DNA from: Acidimicrobiia bacterium | GTDB lineage: Bacteria > Actinomycetota > Acidimicrobiia > Spongiisociales > UBA11373 | DNA length: 53,497 nt | Direction of reading: 5' to 3' | NCBI GenBank assembly: GCA_040878325.1 | Contig: JBBDMM010000006.1 | Coordinates: forward strand, 192,418 to 245,914 | Shown: piece by piece, positions 50,688-53,497 of the stretch | How positions within the stretch are numbered: the first letter of the stretch is position 1 | How the letters are laid out: the number at the start of each line of letters is the position of its first letter | Program-made: the position numbers and the translations under genes | Notes under the pieces: generated by a model | The model's input: the letters and a program-made list of their open reading frames with translations, nothing else | The model's database searches: none | Told to the model about the DNA's origin: nothing

Positions 50688-50743
50688 AAGACCGCCAATG
50701 TTGAGACCGCCGGTTTCCCAGGTGTCTTCGTGGGGGCGGTCTT
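50688..50743 (+). promoter_or_regulatory. Hairpin covering the rep start region
   Basis: Perfect 9-bp inverted repeat AAGACCGCC (50688-50696) and GGCGGTCTT (50735-50743) ending exactly before the rep ATG, with a second GACCGCC (50705-50711) that can compete for the same right arm. This layout suggests translational or transcriptional control of Rep. The rest of the 276-bp gap (50468-50687) holds no gene I can support and could contain the replication origin. Confidence 0.55.
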
Positions 50744-51466
50744 ATGGCAGCCGGTTGGTTCCTATCTTTGTATCCCGATGCTGGTGAGGCTGGCGGGTCG
50801 TTCCGCGGGCTGAACAGACGCCGCCCCGGGTCCGGTGGCGGGTGGGCCACGGAGCCGGATGAGGGTCGGGCGGTGGAGGAAGCGGCTCGTCGGGCGCGGG
50901 GGAAGGTCCGCCGCTATTGCGCGGCGAATGGTCTGAATCGGTTTGGGACGCTGACCTATGCGGGTGAGGGTGAGCATGACCCCCGGGCGGTGCGGGCCGA
51001 TATCTCCCGGTTCTTTCGTTCGCTCCGTCGTGGTCTCGATGAGGCGTTTCCGTATCTGTGGGTGCCGGAGTTGCACAAGTCGGGGCATGGCTGGCATGTG
51101 CATTTCGCGGTAGGACGGTTCGTTGCCCGCGGTCTGATCGAGTCCTCGTGGGGCCGGGGGTTCGTCTTCATCAAGTTGATCCAAGGTGTCCCGGTGGGGT
51201 CGGGGGTGCGGGGCGAGGCCCGGGTGGCGGCCCGGTATCTGTCGAAGTATCTGGGCAAGGAGATGGGGTCGGGGGCGGGTGGCCTGAATAGGTATGACGT
51301 GGCGCAGGGGTTCCAACCCCAGGTTGAGCAGATTTGGGCGCCGACAGTGGAGGAGGCGATCGGGGCGGCGTCGGATCGGATGGGTGGGCCACCGGACTAC
51401 ATCTGGCGGTCGGAGGGCACCGAGGGGTGGCGGGGCCCTTCGGCGGTGTGGTTGCAATGGCGCTGA
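50744..51466 (+). CDS. Rolling-circle replication initiator (HUH endonuclease)
   Basis: 240-aa Rep protein that nicks one DNA strand and becomes covalently bound through a tyrosine. Motif 1 is FGTLTYAGEG (residues 67-76), motif 2 is the HUH triad HVH (118-120) in GHGWHVHFAVG, and motif 3 is ARYLSKYLGKE with candidate nucleophiles Tyr165 and Tyr169. This is the set found in Rep proteins of actinobacterial plasmids and integrative elements. There is no Shine-Dalgarno; the ATG directly follows a hairpin. It overlaps the next small gene by 10 nt. Confidence 0.86.
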   Translation: MAAGWFLSLYPDAGEAGGSFRGLNRRRPGSGGGWATEPDEGRAVEEAARRARGKVRRYCAANGLNRFGTLTYAGEGEHDPRAVRADISRFFRSLRRGLDEAFPYLWVPELHKSGHGWHVHFAVGRFVARGLIESSWGRGFVFIKLIQGVPVGSGVRGEARVAARYLSKYLGKEMGSGAGGLNRYDVAQGFQPQVEQIWAPTVEEAIGAASDRMGGPPDYIWRSEGTEGWRGPSAVWLQWR

Positions 51467-51592
51467 GCCACGATCCCGAGGTGGTGGCTTGGGTGGTTGA
51501 GTCCACGGCGGCTCAGGGTGTTCCGGTGAGGGTGGAGGAGCCGGCGGCGGTGGAGCGGGTGGTGACGTTGCTGGGGGAGGGCCGGGAGCCTG

Positions 51593-53031
<1,439 letters not shown>

Positions 53032-53100
53032 CAGGGCACATTAACGCACCGTCCCCTCGGCCACGGCGATCACATCAGGGTGGAGTTGCTCGATAATCGG

Positions 53101-53190
53101 CGGAGAGGGAGGGATTTGAACCCTCGAAGGGGTTTAACACCCCTTACTCGCTTAGCAGGCGAGCGCCTTCGACCACTCGGCCACCTCTCC
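53101..53190 (-). tRNA. tRNA-Ser (GCT)
   Basis: 90-nt class II tRNA. The acceptor GGAGAGG pairs with CCTCTCC, the discriminator is G, the loop CTGCTAA lies between CTCGC and GCGAG, and the variable arm is long (AAGGGGTG...CCCCTT). Confidence 0.95.
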
Positions 53191-53232
53191 ATGCTCGGGA
53201 AGTCCCGAGCCGTGACATTGTGACACCTCGCG

Positions 53233-53319
53233 CGGAGGGGGTGGGATTCGAACCCACGGAGCCCCGGAGGGCTCAGCAGTTTTCAAGACTGCCGCCTTCG
53301 TCCGCTCGGCCACCCCTCC
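53233..53319 (-). tRNA. tRNA-Ser (TGA)
   Basis: 87-nt class II tRNA. The acceptor GGAGGGG pairs with CCCCTCC, the discriminator is G, and the anticodon loop CTTGAAA lies between GCAGT and ACTGC. Confidence 0.95.
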
Positions 53320-53340
53320 AGATCAGCTCCGGCTCCGGCC
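53319..53340 (-). repeat. Duplicated 5' flank of tRNA-Ser, copy 1
   Basis: A 20-bp stretch (AGATCAGCTCCGGCTCCGGC on the plus strand, from 53320) is identical to that at 53477-53496, upstream of both tRNA-Ser genes. Confidence 0.8.
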
Positions 53341-53387
53341 CCAGCCCCTGCCAGAGGGAACAAGGACCAGCCGTGCGAACCAATGAG

Positions 53388-53476
53388 CGGAGGGGGTGGG
53401 ATTTGAACCCACGGGACCGGAAACCCGGCCCAACAGTTTTCGAGACTGCCGCCTTCGTCCGCTCGGCCACCCCTCC
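53388..53476 (-). tRNA. tRNA-Ser (CGA)
   Basis: 89-nt class II tRNA nearly identical to the TGA gene in the acceptor, D and T arms. The loop is CTCGAAA, the variable arm differs (GGGCCGGG...CCGGTCC), and the anticodon stem has one G-U pair. Confidence 0.95.
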
Positions 53477-53497
53477 AGATCAGCTCCGGCTCCGGCC
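53476..53497 (-). repeat. Duplicated 5' flank of tRNA-Ser, copy 2
   Basis: Second copy of the flank, cut by the window end; the duplication may extend further. Confidence 0.8.

Noticed and set aside
53101-53476. tRNA-Ser genes as the attachment site of the integrated element
   Set aside because: No partial tRNA copy is seen at the other side of the element, and large serine recombinases rarely use tRNA genes.

Overview
ORGANISM. The window is a GC-rich chromosomal segment of an actinobacterium. Evidence for this is a crgA/pknB/pbpA/rodA/pstP/fhaB/fhaA cell-wall cluster, a DUF222-HNH nuclease, a DUF2795 protein, DUF1980/YraQ-type partners, and frequent promoters of the form TANNNT placed 6-7 nt before the start codon (leaderless transcription). 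A long SRP RNA with an Alu domain, a HemF/HemN/HemG-type haem route with no hemQ in view, and only one kinase in the pknB cluster suggest a deep-branching lineage (Acidimicrobiia-like) rather than a Mycobacterium or Streptomyces. That placement is inference. tRNA-Ile(GAT), tRNA-Ala(TGC), crgA-pknB...fhaA and tRNA-Leu(CAG) occur in the order known near oriC in mycobacteria, so the segment is probably origin-proximal. LAYOUT. 1-11.6 kb: a DUF2927 lipoprotein, a YraQ permease with its DUF1980 partner, two hypotheticals, a large cyclase/NB-ARC/TPR protein, an MFS exporter with an ArsB-like permease, and a divergent quinone oxidoreductase/TetR pair. 11.7-13.1 kb: tRNA-Ile and a DUF222-HNH nuclease. 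13.2-27.3 kb: a same-strand, mostly overlapping haem cluster hemH-hemF-cydD-cydC-hemA-hemC-hemD-hemB-hemL-hemE-hemN-hemG. It covers every step from glutamyl-tRNA to protohaem and includes a CydDC-type exporter. 27.8-29.3 kb: tRNA-Ala, a thiolase and a small CxxC membrane protein. 29.4-36.9 kb (minus strand): the growth and division operon fhaA-fhaB-pstP-rodA-pbpA-pknB, then crgA. 37-42.7 kb: an FkbM methyltransferase, DUF2795, MerR, tRNA-Leu, a membrane-anchored protein with DUF4446, serS-ubiE and the long SRP RNA. ACCESSORY END. From 43.5 to 49.4 kb the organisation changes. Eleven copies of a 32-bp repeat, all in one orientation and absent from the rest of the window, separate single unrelated genes (Fic protein, lipoproteins, small membrane proteins, unknowns) that lie in both orientations and end against a repeat. 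This resembles a gene-cassette array, but the repeat is not an integron attC site. Next to it (50-53 kb) is an integrated element with an HUH rolling-circle Rep, a coupled small gene and a large serine recombinase whose frame is broken at a run of 45 C. Three tRNA-Ser genes (GCT, TGA, CGA) close the window, the last two being a recent duplication. The repeat-delimited cassette array is the best candidate for an undescribed system.
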